27,203 nt of DNA from an uncultured bacterium (GCA_905214955.1 CAJMON010000043.1:1-27203); one strand, 5' to 3'. Positions 1 through 7,584 are shown, counted from the stretch's first letter. Notes: a model not told the origin generated them from the letters alone. Program-made: numbers and translations.

Positions 1-52
1 CTCCTGTTTCCGCCGTGAGAGGGCGGCGTCTTAACCGCTTGACCAACGAGCC
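1..52 (-). tRNA. tRNA-Glu (anticodon CUC), cut by window start
   Basis: This is the 5' three quarters of a tRNA on the minus strand. The acceptor 5' strand, D arm (GGTC...GAC region) and anticodon arm are present; the T arm and 3' end lie outside the window. The anticodon loop reads CUCUCAC between CCGCC and GGCGG, giving anticodon CUC, which reads the glutamate codon GAG. The visible part is identical to the complete copy 150 bases to the right, so identity and reading direction are secure. It is probably cotranscribed with that copy. Confidence 0.93.
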
Positions 53-130
53 ATACTGTCTGATTGTTTTTTACTTTTTCCATTCTACAAAAGTATGAAA
101 TCTGAGAACCAGTTTCTTATCTTTTGTAAA

Positions 131-202
131 CAGCTCGTAGGAGAATCGAACTCCTGTTTCCGCCGTGAGAGGGCGGCGTCTTAACCGCTTGACCAACGAG
201 CC
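131..202 (-). tRNA. tRNA-Glu (anticodon CUC)
   Basis: This is a complete 72-nt cloverleaf. The acceptor GGCUCGU pairs with ACGAGCU (one G-U pair at 1-72), the anticodon stem is CCGCC/GGCGG, the anticodon is CUC, and the T arm is AGGAG-UUCGAUU-CUCCU with discriminator G. CCA is not encoded and must be added after transcription, as is common in Firmicutes. The dedicated promoter at 235-263 gives a leader of roughly 25 nt. A second, identical copy follows after a 78-bp AT-rich spacer. Confidence 0.96.
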
Positions 203-234
203 ATAATTATCCGCTTTTCGCTTGCGACTTGGAT

Positions 235-263
235 ATAATATCATATCTTTTTATGTTTGGCAA
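235..263 (-). promoter_or_regulatory. Sigma-A promoter for the tRNA-Glu pair
   Basis: On the minus strand TTGCCA (258-263) is followed by a 17-base spacer and TATTAT (235-240). The predicted transcript starts near 228, about 25 nt before the mature tRNA 5' end. The tRNAs therefore do not depend on readthrough from the kinase gene upstream. Confidence 0.75.
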
Positions 264-300
264 GTCTTTTTTTTATTTTTTGAAGCATTTTTTGAAACTT

Positions 301-328
301 CTGGATGGCCAGTCTCCCAGCCATCCAG
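301..328 (-). terminator. Hairpin after the sugar kinase gene, possible terminator without U-tract
   Basis: CTGGATGGC and GCCATCCAG form a perfect 9-bp stem around a 10-base loop, 25 bases past the kinase stop codon. Neither strand has a T-run directly after the stem: on the minus strand the following bases are A-rich. It may act as a 3'-end stabiliser or Rho-assisted terminator rather than a classical intrinsic terminator. Confidence 0.4.
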
Positions 329-353
329 ATCTGTAAAAAAGCAATGCCAAAAC

Positions 354-1451
354 TTAGCGCTGTACTCTTGCTCCTGCACCGCCCATGATTGCTTCTACTT
401 CTTTCTTGCTTGCCATTGTGGTATCACCCGGTGTGGTCATAGCCAGAGCGCCGTGTGCTGCACCATAGTTTACAGCCAGTTCTGCATTTTCAGTGGTCAT
501 CAGGCCGTAGATCAGTCCGGATGCGAAAGAATCACCGCCGCCTACACGGTCCATGATCTCCAGTCCCTTGTAATCTTTTGCCTTGTAGATCTCGCCGTCT
601 GCCCAGCAGATTGCACTCCAGTCATTGACAGTTGCAGTCTTTACTTCACGCAGTGTGGTAGCAACTGCCTTGAAGTTCGGGTAGGTTCTTGCAGCTTCGT
701 TGATCATCTTCTTGTAGCCGTCCAGGTTCAGAGTCTTTAAGTTCTCATCATTTCCTTCGATGGCAAATCCTAAGCAGGCTGTGAAGTCTTCTTCGTTTCC
801 GATCATAACATCTACGTATTTTGCGATCTCTTTATTTACTTCCTGAGCTTTTGCCTGGCCGCCGATAGCACTCCACATGGACGGACGGTAGTTCAGGTCG
901 TAAGATACGATAGTGCCGTATTTCTTTGCAGCCTTAATAGCTGCCAGTACGGTCTCACAGGACTGCTCAGACAGTGCTGCGTAGATACCGCCGGTATGCA
1001 GCCAGCGTACACCCAGCTCACCAAAAATGTAATCGAAATCAAAATCTTCCGGAGTAGCTTTGGAAATAGCAGTGTTTGCACGGTCAGAGCATCCTACTGC
1101 GCCACGGATACCAAATCCTCTCTCAGTAAAGTTCAGACCATTTCTGCAGATACGGCCGATACCGTCTGTCTTCATCCATTTAATCAGAGAAGTATCTACA
1201 CCACCCTGATTGATGAAATCTTCCATCAGCATACCAACTTCGTTATCTGCAAATGCAGTGATCACGGCGGTATTCATCTTGAAGCATTTGCGCAGACCAC
1301 GGATTACGTTATACTCTCCGCCGCCTTCCCATGCACGGAAAGATCTTGCTGTACGGATTCTGCCTTCTCCGGGATCCAGACGAAGCATAACCTCGCCCAG
1401 AGATACGGCGTCAAATTTGCACTCGCTGGCAGGTCTTAAATTCAGGTTCAT
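354..1451 (-). CDS. kdgK: PfkB-family sugar kinase, probably 2-keto-3-deoxygluconate kinase
   Basis: This 365-residue protein of the PfkB/ribokinase superfamily would phosphorylate 2-keto-3-deoxygluconate with ATP in cytoplasmic hexuronate or pectin breakdown. Visible motifs are the N-terminal substrate loop WEGGGEYNV (residues 41-49), SYDLNYRP (183-190), which is typical of KDG kinases, and the C-terminal signature DRVGGGDSFASG (301-312) with catalytic base Asp307. I chose the start at 1451 because GGAGGAGG lies 9 bases upstream; an in-frame upstream extension to 1508 encodes only a basic, non-conserved stretch. The gene has its own promoter and no partner aldolase or uronate genes in the window, so the exact substrate is inferred from family resemblance. 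Another ketose or ketodeoxy sugar is possible. Confidence 0.82.
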   Translation of the reverse strand: MNLNLRPASECKFDAVSLGEVMLRLDPGEGRIRTARSFRAWEGGGEYNVIRGLRKCFKMNTAVITAFADNEVGMLMEDFINQGGVDTSLIKWMKTDGIGRICRNGLNFTERGFGIRGAVGCSDRANTAISKATPEDFDFDYIFGELGVRWLHTGGIYAALSEQSCETVLAAIKAAKKYGTIVSYDLNYRPSMWSAIGGQAKAQEVNKEIAKYVDVMIGNEEDFTACLGFAIEGNDENLKTLNLDGYKKMINEAARTYPNFKAVATTLREVKTATVNDWSAICWADGEIYKAKDYKGLEIMDRVGGGDSFASGLIYGLMTTENAELAVNYGAAHGALAMTTPGDTTMASKKEVEAIMGGAGARVQR

Positions 1452-1473
1452 TCTTTTTTTCCTCCTCCGCCGG

Positions 1474-1493
1474 CATTTTTCTGCCGACGCATA
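1474..1493 (-). other. Leader hairpin just upstream of kdgK ribosome site
   Basis: On the minus strand CGTCGGCA and TGCCGGCG can form an 8-bp stem (one G-T pair) around a 5-6 base A-rich loop, ending a few bases before the GGAGGAGG ribosome site. A smaller hairpin (ACAGC/GCTGT, 1507-1522) sits at the predicted transcript start. They may stabilise the mRNA or tune translation; no ligand-binding fold is recognisable. Confidence 0.35.
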
Positions 1494-1529
1494 CGTTTTC
1501 ATTCTCACAGCATTGCCGCTGTCTTTTTT

Positions 1530-1558
1530 ATTTTAGCAAATCAGGGTTTATGAATCAA
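1530..1558 (-). promoter_or_regulatory. Sigma-A promoter for kdgK
   Basis: TTGATT (1553-1558), a 17-base spacer and TAAAAT (1530-1535) lie on the minus strand, with predicted start near 1523. The -35 hexamer overlaps the stop codon of the upstream 94-codon gene, so kdgK has its own promoter even though its neighbours run the same way. Confidence 0.7.
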
Positions 1559-1839
1559 GTCCCTTCTATGAGTTTTTCGATCTGTTCCAGTTTTTCCGGA
1601 TGGTCATTGTGGATGGCTGCCCGTAAAAAATCATCCCCCTGAACGCCTTTGAGAAAAAAATAGTCCGATTCCACCTTGAAAAACGGCTTCTTTAACATGG
1701 AAAGATAAGAAAATGCACCCAGAGGCTTCAAAGACAGAATAAATTTCTGATCCATAGGGCCATCCAGAATCAGGTCCCAGGCAAACCAGCCAGATTCTGC
1801 GCAACGCTCCCTGGATTCTTCTTTTCTGATCACTTTCAT
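1555..1839 (-). CDS. Small conserved-looking protein of unknown function (94 aa)
   Basis: I do not recognise a family. The 94-residue protein is soluble, with no membrane segment or signal peptide and mixed charge. It has an aromatic-rich middle (FAWDLILDG at 20-28, KPFFKVESDYFFLKG around 51-65) and an acidic, helical C-terminus. Its ATG overlaps the stop of the upstream class V aminotransferase gene in an ATGA junction, so the two are translationally coupled and probably work together. Coupling and normal codon use support a real gene. It could be an accessory or regulatory partner of the PLP enzyme, but nothing in the sequence proves this. Confidence 0.75.
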   Translation of the reverse strand: MKVIRKEESRERCAESGWFAWDLILDGPMDQKFILSLKPLGAFSYLSMLKKPFFKVESDYFFLKGVQGDDFLRAAIHNDHPEKLEQIEKLIEGT

Positions 1840-2975
1840 TTTACGATCTCCATTCCTGTACAGATTTCATTGACTGCTTCAAGCAGTGCATCCACGTCCT
1901 CTTCGGCTGTCAGCGCAGAGATGCTGACACGCACCGTCCCGCTTTGCATTGTCCGCATCGCCTCATGAATCAGCGGCGCACAGTGAAGTCCTGTCCGAAC
2001 CGTAATATCATAACTGTTCTGAAGAATATAGGCAGTATCCCCGGGAAGCAGGTCTGCAATGTTAAAGCTCAAAACCGGGCCTAAATTTGTTTTCCAGGTG
2101 CCGTAGGTCTTTACCCCCGGTATGGCATCCAGACCCTCATACAGCTTTTTCATCAGCCGCTGTTCTCCTTTTGCAATGGCTGTAACACCTTTTTCCAAAA
2201 TCCAGGATACTCCTGCATCTAACGCTGCAATTCCAGGGTCATTTGCTGTCCCTGGTTCATATTCATAATCTCCGTTTTCATAGGTCAGCCGGCTGCTGTT
2301 TCTCCCTGTTCCGCCAAACCGATATGGACGAAAATAGATGCCGGAGCGCACATAATATCCGCCCGTTCCAGGCACGCCAAACAGACTTTTGTGTCCAGTA
2401 AAAATCAGGGCATCCACCTTCCACGCATCTGCATCAACAGGAATGCATCCAGCACTCTGGGAAACATCTGCCACAAAAAGTGCCTCATGTTCATGAACCA
2501 TCTGTCCAATGGCTTCCATGTCCTGAATCATCCCCGTCACATTGGAACAGTGGCTGACAAACACTGCCACAGGCTTTTCTTCTTTTAAAATCCGCTCCAG
2601 CGCTTCCAGATGAATTTTTCCATAAGAATCACAGGGAATGACCACTACCCGTCCCACCTGGTCTTTTAAATTCATCAGCGGACGCAGAATACTGTTGTGC
2701 TCTGTTTGGCTGGCCGCTGCTGTTTTTCCCGCAAGGGGCAGTCCATAAATCAAAGCGTTGGAAGAATCTGTTGCTCCGGAAGAGAAAAAAATCCGGTCTG
2801 TTTCCTGTATACCCAGCAGCTTTCCAAGTGATTTTCGGCACGCTTCCTTTGCATCCTTCCCTCCAGAGCTGCTGCGGTACTGTCCTGCTGGCGGATGCGT
2901 GAAAGCCGCAGTGTATGCATCTAACACACACTGCGGCTTCGGGTAAGTGGTTGCGGCCTGATTTAAATAAATCAT
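1836..2975 (-). CDS. Class V aminotransferase, cysteine desulfurase family protein
   Basis: This 379-residue fold-type I PLP enzyme belongs to the cysteine desulfurase-like group of class V aminotransferases. Features are the N-terminal LNQAATTYPKP, TEHNS (91-95), the cofactor-contacting VADVSQSAG (168-176), the Schiff-base lysine Lys196 in FTGHKSLFG, and Cys332 in GLHCAP, placed like the sulfur-accepting cysteine of SufS/CsdB enzymes. The expected activity is removal of sulfur from cysteine to give alanine and enzyme persulfide. It starts 6 bases after the isomerase-like gene; its GGAGGG ribosome site lies within the last codons of that gene. No IscU, SufBCD or thiolation gene is nearby, so it is probably not the main FeS-cluster desulfurase. 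A related PLP lyase activity cannot be excluded. Confidence 0.85.
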   Translation of the reverse strand: MIYLNQAATTYPKPQCVLDAYTAAFTHPPAGQYRSSSGGKDAKEACRKSLGKLLGIQETDRIFFSSGATDSSNALIYGLPLAGKTAAASQTEHNSILRPLMNLKDQVGRVVVIPCDSYGKIHLEALERILKEEKPVAVFVSHCSNVTGMIQDMEAIGQMVHEHEALFVADVSQSAGCIPVDADAWKVDALIFTGHKSLFGVPGTGGYYVRSGIYFRPYRFGGTGRNSSRLTYENGDYEYEPGTANDPGIAALDAGVSWILEKGVTAIAKGEQRLMKKLYEGLDAIPGVKTYGTWKTNLGPVLSFNIADLLPGDTAYILQNSYDITVRTGLHCAPLIHEAMRTMQSGTVRVSISALTAEEDVDALLEAVNEICTGMEIVK

Positions 2976-2981
2976 GGCGTT

Positions 2982-4349
2982 TTATCCCTCCAGAACCTGG
3001 AATCCCATAATCTTTGCAATCTTCTTGATCTGTTTTAAGTAATCACCGAAAATCAGCACCTGATGATGGCCGAATCCAGCCAGATTGTGCATGTACGTTC
3101 TGGCATCATCCATCTGGATGTAGTAGTAGGGGCTGCAGTAAGTCTCTGCATATTCAGAGCGGATTACCTTCCCTACTTTTACGCATATGGTATCTCCTGC
3201 CGGATTGAATCTTCCCAGTGTTACATAATCGTCGTTGTTTTCGGTAAAATCTACCTGAAGTTTTCCGCCAAATCCCTGGCCGGTGAATGCCCACAGTTTG
3301 TACTCCAGCGGTTTGGTTCCATAGCCGTTCATCTGCAGAGCCGGAACTGCATGATGGATTTTCAGGATCTCATCGGTCTCATGGCTTGGGTTGCCCATAA
3401 ATGCCGGACGGTTTGCTGCATACTGCATAACCAGCATGGCCATCAGCGCATTTAAGTCTTCCTCACATCCGCTTGGGATTCCCTCATCTTTCATCAGAGA
3501 GTGGCACACGCAGGGTGTAAACTTCCGGTTCTGCGGAATCTCAGAAGTACACAACTCATGACAGGCTGTAGAAAATGCGTTGCACTGGTAAACATCCATC
3601 ATTTTCTTTGCTGCCAGATAGTACTTGATATCGTTAATAAACCAGTCGGTATTCACCTTGGTATCCTTGGAACCGTTCAGGATTTTATCTGCGATGGGTC
3701 TTGCTTCTTCGTCCGTAATCTGATCCATGTACGGAACAATGGAATCAAACGGCAGTTTGATCACTTCAAAACCATATTTCTGACGCAGAATCTCCGGATC
3801 GCGGATCAGACTCTGGATACCGAAAGTCGGCTGAGAACCTGCAGTCAGAACCAGGGCTCTGGTGTTTGCAACTGCTTTTCTGACCCACAGAAGATGTGCC
3901 AGTTCATTTAAATCCTGGATGTCCATACAGACATAAGCTTCGACACCAATGGAACGGCAGTATGCTGCAAAGTCAATTCCTTCGTTTCCGTTCTGCATAA
4001 TAACGATGGGTTTATGATAACGCTCCAGTTTTGGAATACGCCAATTCATGCACAGGAAAAAGTCTACTTTGTCCATATCCTCTTCAATCTGTGCAAAAAC
4101 ATCTTCACCAACGACAAATTTTTCATCATACCGTGCGTCCACGGCAGACAGAAATTCAATTTCATCCGTTGCCTCTTCCAGTTTCTTTACAGCGGAAGCA
4201 AATCCCTTGTCAGCGGCTGCTTTTTCTGCTTCTGCAGTCATATGTTCTTTTTTACCTGCACGGCAGGGACCTTCCCAGAAATGAGAATGTGTCAGACATC
4301 CTACGATTGGTCTTACGATTAATTTGGTTTCCATTGCTTTTTGTTTCAT
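2982..4349 (-). CDS. L-fucose/L-arabinose isomerase-like sugar isomerase family protein
   Basis: This 455-residue cytoplasmic protein resembles the fucose/arabinose isomerase superfamily. It has an N-terminal alpha/beta region with KPIVIMQNGNEG (113-124) and RALVLTAGSQP (164-174). A C-terminal region carries SGCEEDLNALMAMLVMQY (293-310), followed by FMGN (317-320) and KIHHAVPA (330-337). The acidic cluster Glu296/Glu297/Asp298 and His332/His333 are placed like the Mn-binding Glu/Asp/His set of fucose isomerase. An aldose-ketose isomerisation is therefore likely, but the sugar is unknown. Family assignment is by eye. The start at 4349 has GGAGG 9 bases upstream. It is first in a three-gene operon with a desulfurase-like enzyme and a small unknown protein, an unusual partnership for a sugar isomerase. 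Confidence 0.65.
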   Translation of the reverse strand: MKQKAMETKLIVRPIVGCLTHSHFWEGPCRAGKKEHMTAEAEKAAADKGFASAVKKLEEATDEIEFLSAVDARYDEKFVVGEDVFAQIEEDMDKVDFFLCMNWRIPKLERYHKPIVIMQNGNEGIDFAAYCRSIGVEAYVCMDIQDLNELAHLLWVRKAVANTRALVLTAGSQPTFGIQSLIRDPEILRQKYGFEVIKLPFDSIVPYMDQITDEEARPIADKILNGSKDTKVNTDWFINDIKYYLAAKKMMDVYQCNAFSTACHELCTSEIPQNRKFTPCVCHSLMKDEGIPSGCEEDLNALMAMLVMQYAANRPAFMGNPSHETDEILKIHHAVPALQMNGYGTKPLEYKLWAFTGQGFGGKLQVDFTENNDDYVTLGRFNPAGDTICVKVGKVIRSEYAETYCSPYYYIQMDDARTYMHNLAGFGHHQVLIFGDYLKQIKKIAKIMGFQVLEG

Positions 4350-4391
4350 CCTTCTATTCCTCCAATACAGTAATCCCCCTTCTGTCCTTTT

Positions 4392-4400
4392 ATTGTACCA
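4392..4400 (-). promoter_or_regulatory. Extended -10 promoter for the isomerase-like operon
   Basis: The minus strand reads TGGTACAAT, an extended -10 (TGn plus TACAAT), about 43 bases before the isomerase ATG. I see no good -35 hexamer at the right distance. Readthrough from csoR could also feed this operon, since no terminator separates them. Confidence 0.5.
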
Positions 4401-4461
4401 AATTTTTCAATAAGCGTCTTTCATTTTTTTATGATAAACTTGTACTATATTATCCTTTTTT

Positions 4462-4782
4462 CTATTTCATACATTTTTTTATCGTCTCACACAGCTCATC
4501 CACCGCTTCTGTTTTTCCTGCCTGGATATCATCTACCACGCAGGTTTTGATGTGGTTTGCCAGGAGACATTTGTTAAAGCTGTTTAATGCAGAGGAAATC
4601 GCTGAAACCTGGGTTAAAATATCCACACAGTAGCGGTCGGATTCCACCATGGCTTTCACGCCCCGGATCTGTCCTTCAATGCGGTTTAACCGATTGATCA
4701 GATCCTTGTATTCTTTTTCATCCCGGTGCTTTTTCCTGCAGCATTCCGGCAGATCGTTTCTTTCTTTTTTCTGTTCTTCCAT
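4462..4782 (-). CDS. csoR: CsoR-family metal-sensing transcriptional repressor
   Basis: This 106-residue all-helical repressor is of the CsoR/RcnR (DUF156) family. The family signature RLNRIEGQIRGVKAMVE is at 31-47. The copper-binding C-H-C set is intact: Cys52 (YCVDIL), His77 and Cys81 (HIKTC). This favours Cu(I) sensing over the persulfide sensor CstR, which lacks the histidine, or the nickel/formaldehyde types with an N-terminal His. An extra Cys-Cys pair at 14-15 precedes the core. The ATG lacks a strong ribosome site, so the start is less certain than the frame. The gene lies directly behind its own promoter and a CsoR-type operator, which implies autoregulation. No copper ATPase or chaperone gene is in the window, so its wider regulon is unseen. 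Confidence 0.88.
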   Translation of the reverse strand: MEEQKKERNDLPECCRKKHRDEKEYKDLINRLNRIEGQIRGVKAMVESDRYCVDILTQVSAISSALNSFNKCLLANHIKTCVVDDIQAGKTEAVDELCETIKKCMK

Positions 4783-4811
4783 AAATTCATTCTTACACTT
4801 TCTTCGGACTG

Positions 4812-4828
4812 ATACCCTCTATGGGTAT
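4812..4828. promoter_or_regulatory. CsoR-type operator
   Basis: ATACCC-TCTAT-GGGTAT is a perfect 6-5-6 inverted repeat matching the pattern known for CsoR operators (a TACCC half-site facing GGGTA). It starts right after the predicted transcription start of csoR and lies about 30 bases before the ATG, where bound repressor would block transcription. Confidence 0.8.
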
Positions 4829-4837
4829 GTTCTTTTT

Positions 4838-4866
4838 ATCTTAGCCGTCTGCCAGGCATTTGTCAA
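4838..4866 (-). promoter_or_regulatory. Sigma-A promoter for csoR
   Basis: A perfect TTGACA (4861-4866), 17-base spacer and TAAGAT (4838-4843) lie on the minus strand. The -35 hexamer overlaps the TGA stop codon of the VWA gene (4863-4865), so csoR can be transcribed separately from the AAA/VWA operon behind it. Confidence 0.78.
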
Positions 4867-6620
4867 GTTTCTTCCAGAAGCTGTTTTTTCAGATACCGTC
4901 CCACCACTCTGGAAAAATCTGCCAAATCATGAATATAGGCAAAATCTTTCCCGTAAATTTTCTTTTCCGCCTGAAGATCCTCTTCTTTTCCTGTAAAAAC
5001 TCCCAGCACTGCTGTTCCCCGGTTTCTTAATTTCCGCACCTCCAAAGCCGTATCCTTGACACCATATTCCCCGTAATATGGTTTGGGATTCCGGCTGTGG
5101 GGACGGTTTACCACAATGTCGTTTGGCCTGCCGTCGCTTAGCACGATAAGAATCTTATTCTCTTCCGGCCGGTTCTCCAGGCTTTCTGCTGCCGCCCGGA
5201 TGGCCAGCCCGTCCCGGTTGTTGGCAGAACCATAAAATTCAAAGATCCTCTCATCTGCTTCCGGTCCTTCCTCATAATCCCGGAACCTGCGCATCACCGT
5301 ATAATCCCAGAAAGAGCAAAATCCCATGACTCTGTGGGGGATCTTTGCTTCACTTAATGCCCGGCTGATCATATACCCCTGAAGAGCCACTTCACTCTGC
5401 CTGGTTCTCTGAGAACCGCTGGCATCCATCAGCACTTCCACGACAAACTCTGAGTGCTCTGCCATGGTTTCCCAGATAAACAGTTTCCGGTTGCTGGTGC
5501 GTCCTAAATTCCACAGCCGGTCTGCCTGGATTCTCCCATGGTCACTTAAAAAGCTTTCCCGCTCTGTTCTTGCTGTCAGGGCTCTCTTTAACATCAGGCT
5601 TAAGGTACGGATATTCTGCCTGCTCATTTTGTCATGCTGTTTAAACACCTGAAGATTCACTTCCCTGGTTCTTCTGGCATATTCTGACTGGGCATTGACA
5701 CGCACCATTCCGGATAAAATGCCGTCTGTAAAATGCAGGCTGCTGTCACTGTGGGCATCCCTGCAGATTTTCCAGTTCAGCCGTTCTTTTTCCCGTTCTC
5801 CAAGATACGTTTTTCCATAATTCAGTTCAATGTACTGGTCCATCCGGCTGACGGATTCCGCATCCAGATACGTAATGCTGTGTCCTTTCCGGACCTTTTT
5901 TTCTTTTTCCTCCTCTGTTTCAAACATCTGGCCGTGAAAACGATTCACCAGCCGCTCCACACTGTCCGCAGATGCTTCCTCATTCAGATAATCTTTCCAG
6001 TCATACTCTTTGAGCTGTCCGTTTGACACCGCCAGCACCTGGTCCAGGGAAATATTCGAAAACATCTTTCCATATTCCTGGTCAAACACGGCATTGTACA
6101 GGGCATCTAATGCACGGACCACCTCCAGGGTATTCTCTGCATCCGCCAGTTCACAGATCATTTCTACATTTGAAGCCGTCTGCCTGGAAAGTCTGGTATC
6201 CCCCAGTTCGTGGCGCAGATAACCGGCTTCCAGCCTTCCCCAGGGTGTTCCAGAAAGCCTTCCGAAATCCCTTTCCAGGGTATCTTCCATGGCTCTTTTT
6301 CGGATATCCGGAATCCCCGGCCGCTCTTTTTTCATTTTCTTCCAGGATGCACTGTCGCTGCACAGCCAGGAAAGGCGCATCAATACATTCGAATCGGCTC
6401 CCAAAAATACTTTCCGTACAAGGTAGCCTCCATAAAATTCCTGGTCAAAAAATTTGGCAAAACCTCCCCGGAGTGCGGCATCATACAGACCAATGTATTT
6501 GGATCTGTGAAAAGCAGACAGATCCATTTCCGTATCCAGATCATAATCTCCGCTCACTGTCCACATCAGATTCTGCATTCTTGTTTTTAATTCAAAGGAG
6601 TCTTCTCTGTACATCTCCAT
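4863..6620 (-). CDS. VWA domain protein, partner of the MoxR-type ATPase
   Basis: This 585-residue protein has a C-terminal von Willebrand factor A domain (about 390-585) and a long charged helical N-terminal region with no clear family. The MIDAS metal site is visible: DASGS (Asp399, Ser401, Ser403), NRDG (468-471) and SDGRPND (495-501). The layout, with VWA at the C-terminus and a MoxR-type AAA+ gene immediately upstream, matches CoxE/NorD/CobT/ViaA-type proteins, which pair with an ATPase to remodel or insert metal into a target enzyme. The ATG overlaps the ATPase stop by one base (TAATG), so translation is coupled. No target enzyme lies in the same operon. It has no signal peptide and is probably cytoplasmic. 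Confidence 0.85.
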   Translation of the reverse strand: MEMYREDSFELKTRMQNLMWTVSGDYDLDTEMDLSAFHRSKYIGLYDAALRGGFAKFFDQEFYGGYLVRKVFLGADSNVLMRLSWLCSDSASWKKMKKERPGIPDIRKRAMEDTLERDFGRLSGTPWGRLEAGYLRHELGDTRLSRQTASNVEMICELADAENTLEVVRALDALYNAVFDQEYGKMFSNISLDQVLAVSNGQLKEYDWKDYLNEEASADSVERLVNRFHGQMFETEEEKEKKVRKGHSITYLDAESVSRMDQYIELNYGKTYLGEREKERLNWKICRDAHSDSSLHFTDGILSGMVRVNAQSEYARRTREVNLQVFKQHDKMSRQNIRTLSLMLKRALTARTERESFLSDHGRIQADRLWNLGRTSNRKLFIWETMAEHSEFVVEVLMDASGSQRTRQSEVALQGYMISRALSEAKIPHRVMGFCSFWDYTVMRRFRDYEEGPEADERIFEFYGSANNRDGLAIRAAAESLENRPEENKILIVLSDGRPNDIVVNRPHSRNPKPYYGEYGVKDTALEVRKLRNRGTAVLGVFTGKEEDLQAEKKIYGKDFAYIHDLADFSRVVGRYLKKQLLEET

Positions 6621-7501
6621 TAAAATACATCCTCACTCGTCCAGGATACCGGAATCCTGGTCATCACAATATCCTGGATCATCTCCCGCTCAAACCCGTC
6701 GAAACATTTGTTGATAATGCCCATCTCAATGGCTTTTTCCGGGCGCAGACCGTTTCGAATCATCCGAAGAGCTGCCAAGAGTCCCCGCAGGTCAATGGGT
6801 TTTGTGGAAATTTCTCCGTTTTTCGCTTTGGTCTGGAGATCCAAAAACAGTCCGGAAAGCTGAAGCAATGCCTTTTCTTTTGCATCCGGGAATACCTGTT
6901 TTAACAGCTGTCCCAAGGTTTCTTCTGTAAGGCAGGGCATATCAATCACCAAAAATCTGGATACCAGCGCCTCGTTCAGTTCCTTTGTCCCGGCATATCC
7001 ATAATTCATGGTTCCGATAAACCGGACTGCCGGATGCAGTTCAATCCGGTCATAACCTGGCACATCAATCACCCGGCGGTAATCCAGAGCCGAATGAAGC
7101 ACCGAAACAGCATCGTTTTTTGCCATATTGATCTCATCTAAAATTCCAAATCCCCCGGAAATGGCGCACTGGTATACCGGACCTTTCCGCAGGCACACTT
7201 CGTTGTTTACAAACGTATCCGTTCCGATCAGGCTGCTGCTGTCTGTATTCACATGGAAGGAAATGTTGTACACCGGACGCCCAAACAGCCAGGCAAGGTT
7301 TTCTGCCAGAATATTTTTTCCTGTAGCTTTATCTCCGCACAACAACAGATTTTCCCCGGCCAAAATGGCAGACACTGCCATTTCCAGAATCTCTTCCCCA
7401 TAAAAAGGCATGTCCGGCTTTCTCACACGGGATTTCGCCTGTTCCTCTACCGGCCAGGAATTTTTGAATTTCTCGATTTCTTTATATAAACTCTCTCTCA
7501 T
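6620..7501 (-). CDS. MoxR-type AAA+ ATPase
   Basis: This 293-residue AAA+ ATPase is of the MoxR/NorQ/CbbQ type. The Walker A motif is GDKATGKN at about 56-63, with Asn in place of the usual Thr/Ser after Lys. Walker B is GILDEIN. Sensor 1 is FIGTMNYGYAG, and the arginine-finger region is ALVSRFLVIDMP. I set the start at 7501 because GGAG (7511-7514) is 9 bases upstream. The longer frame to 7549 would begin on the predicted transcription start and has no ribosome site. It would power remodelling by the downstream VWA protein in a RavA-ViaA or NorQ-NorD style complex. The client protein is unknown. Asn in the P-loop occurs in some relatives as far as I know, but it deserves checking. Confidence 0.85.
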   Translation of the reverse strand: MRESLYKEIEKFKNSWPVEEQAKSRVRKPDMPFYGEEILEMAVSAILAGENLLLCGDKATGKNILAENLAWLFGRPVYNISFHVNTDSSSLIGTDTFVNNEVCLRKGPVYQCAISGGFGILDEINMAKNDAVSVLHSALDYRRVIDVPGYDRIELHPAVRFIGTMNYGYAGTKELNEALVSRFLVIDMPCLTEETLGQLLKQVFPDAKEKALLQLSGLFLDLQTKAKNGEISTKPIDLRGLLAALRMIRNGLRPEKAIEMGIINKCFDGFEREMIQDIVMTRIPVSWTSEDVF

Positions 7502-7554
7502 CTTGGGATTCTCCGTTTTCTTAAGCTTTTTTCTTGAAAGGTTTTCCATTTCTG

Positions 7555-7584
7555 AGTATACTATATTTAAGATTTGATTTGCAA
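7555..7584 (-). promoter_or_regulatory. Promoter for the AAA/VWA operon
   Basis: TTGCAA (7579-7584), an 18-base spacer and TATACT (7555-7560) lie on the minus strand. Transcription would start near 7548, giving a leader of about 47 nt before the ATG at 7501. This supports the shorter start of the ATPase. The palindromic TTGCAA lies in the 120-bp divergent region shared with the PHP gene. Confidence 0.65.

Noticed and set aside
6023..6904. 293-codon open frame on the plus strand crossing two genes
   Set aside because: It spans the junction of the AAA and VWA genes in antisense, is rich in Pro/Ser/His, and shows no domain.
7502..7549. Upstream extension of the AAA ATPase to an ATG at 7549
   Set aside because: That ATG has no ribosome site and sits on the predicted transcription start; the internal ATG at 7501 has GGAG at 9 bases.
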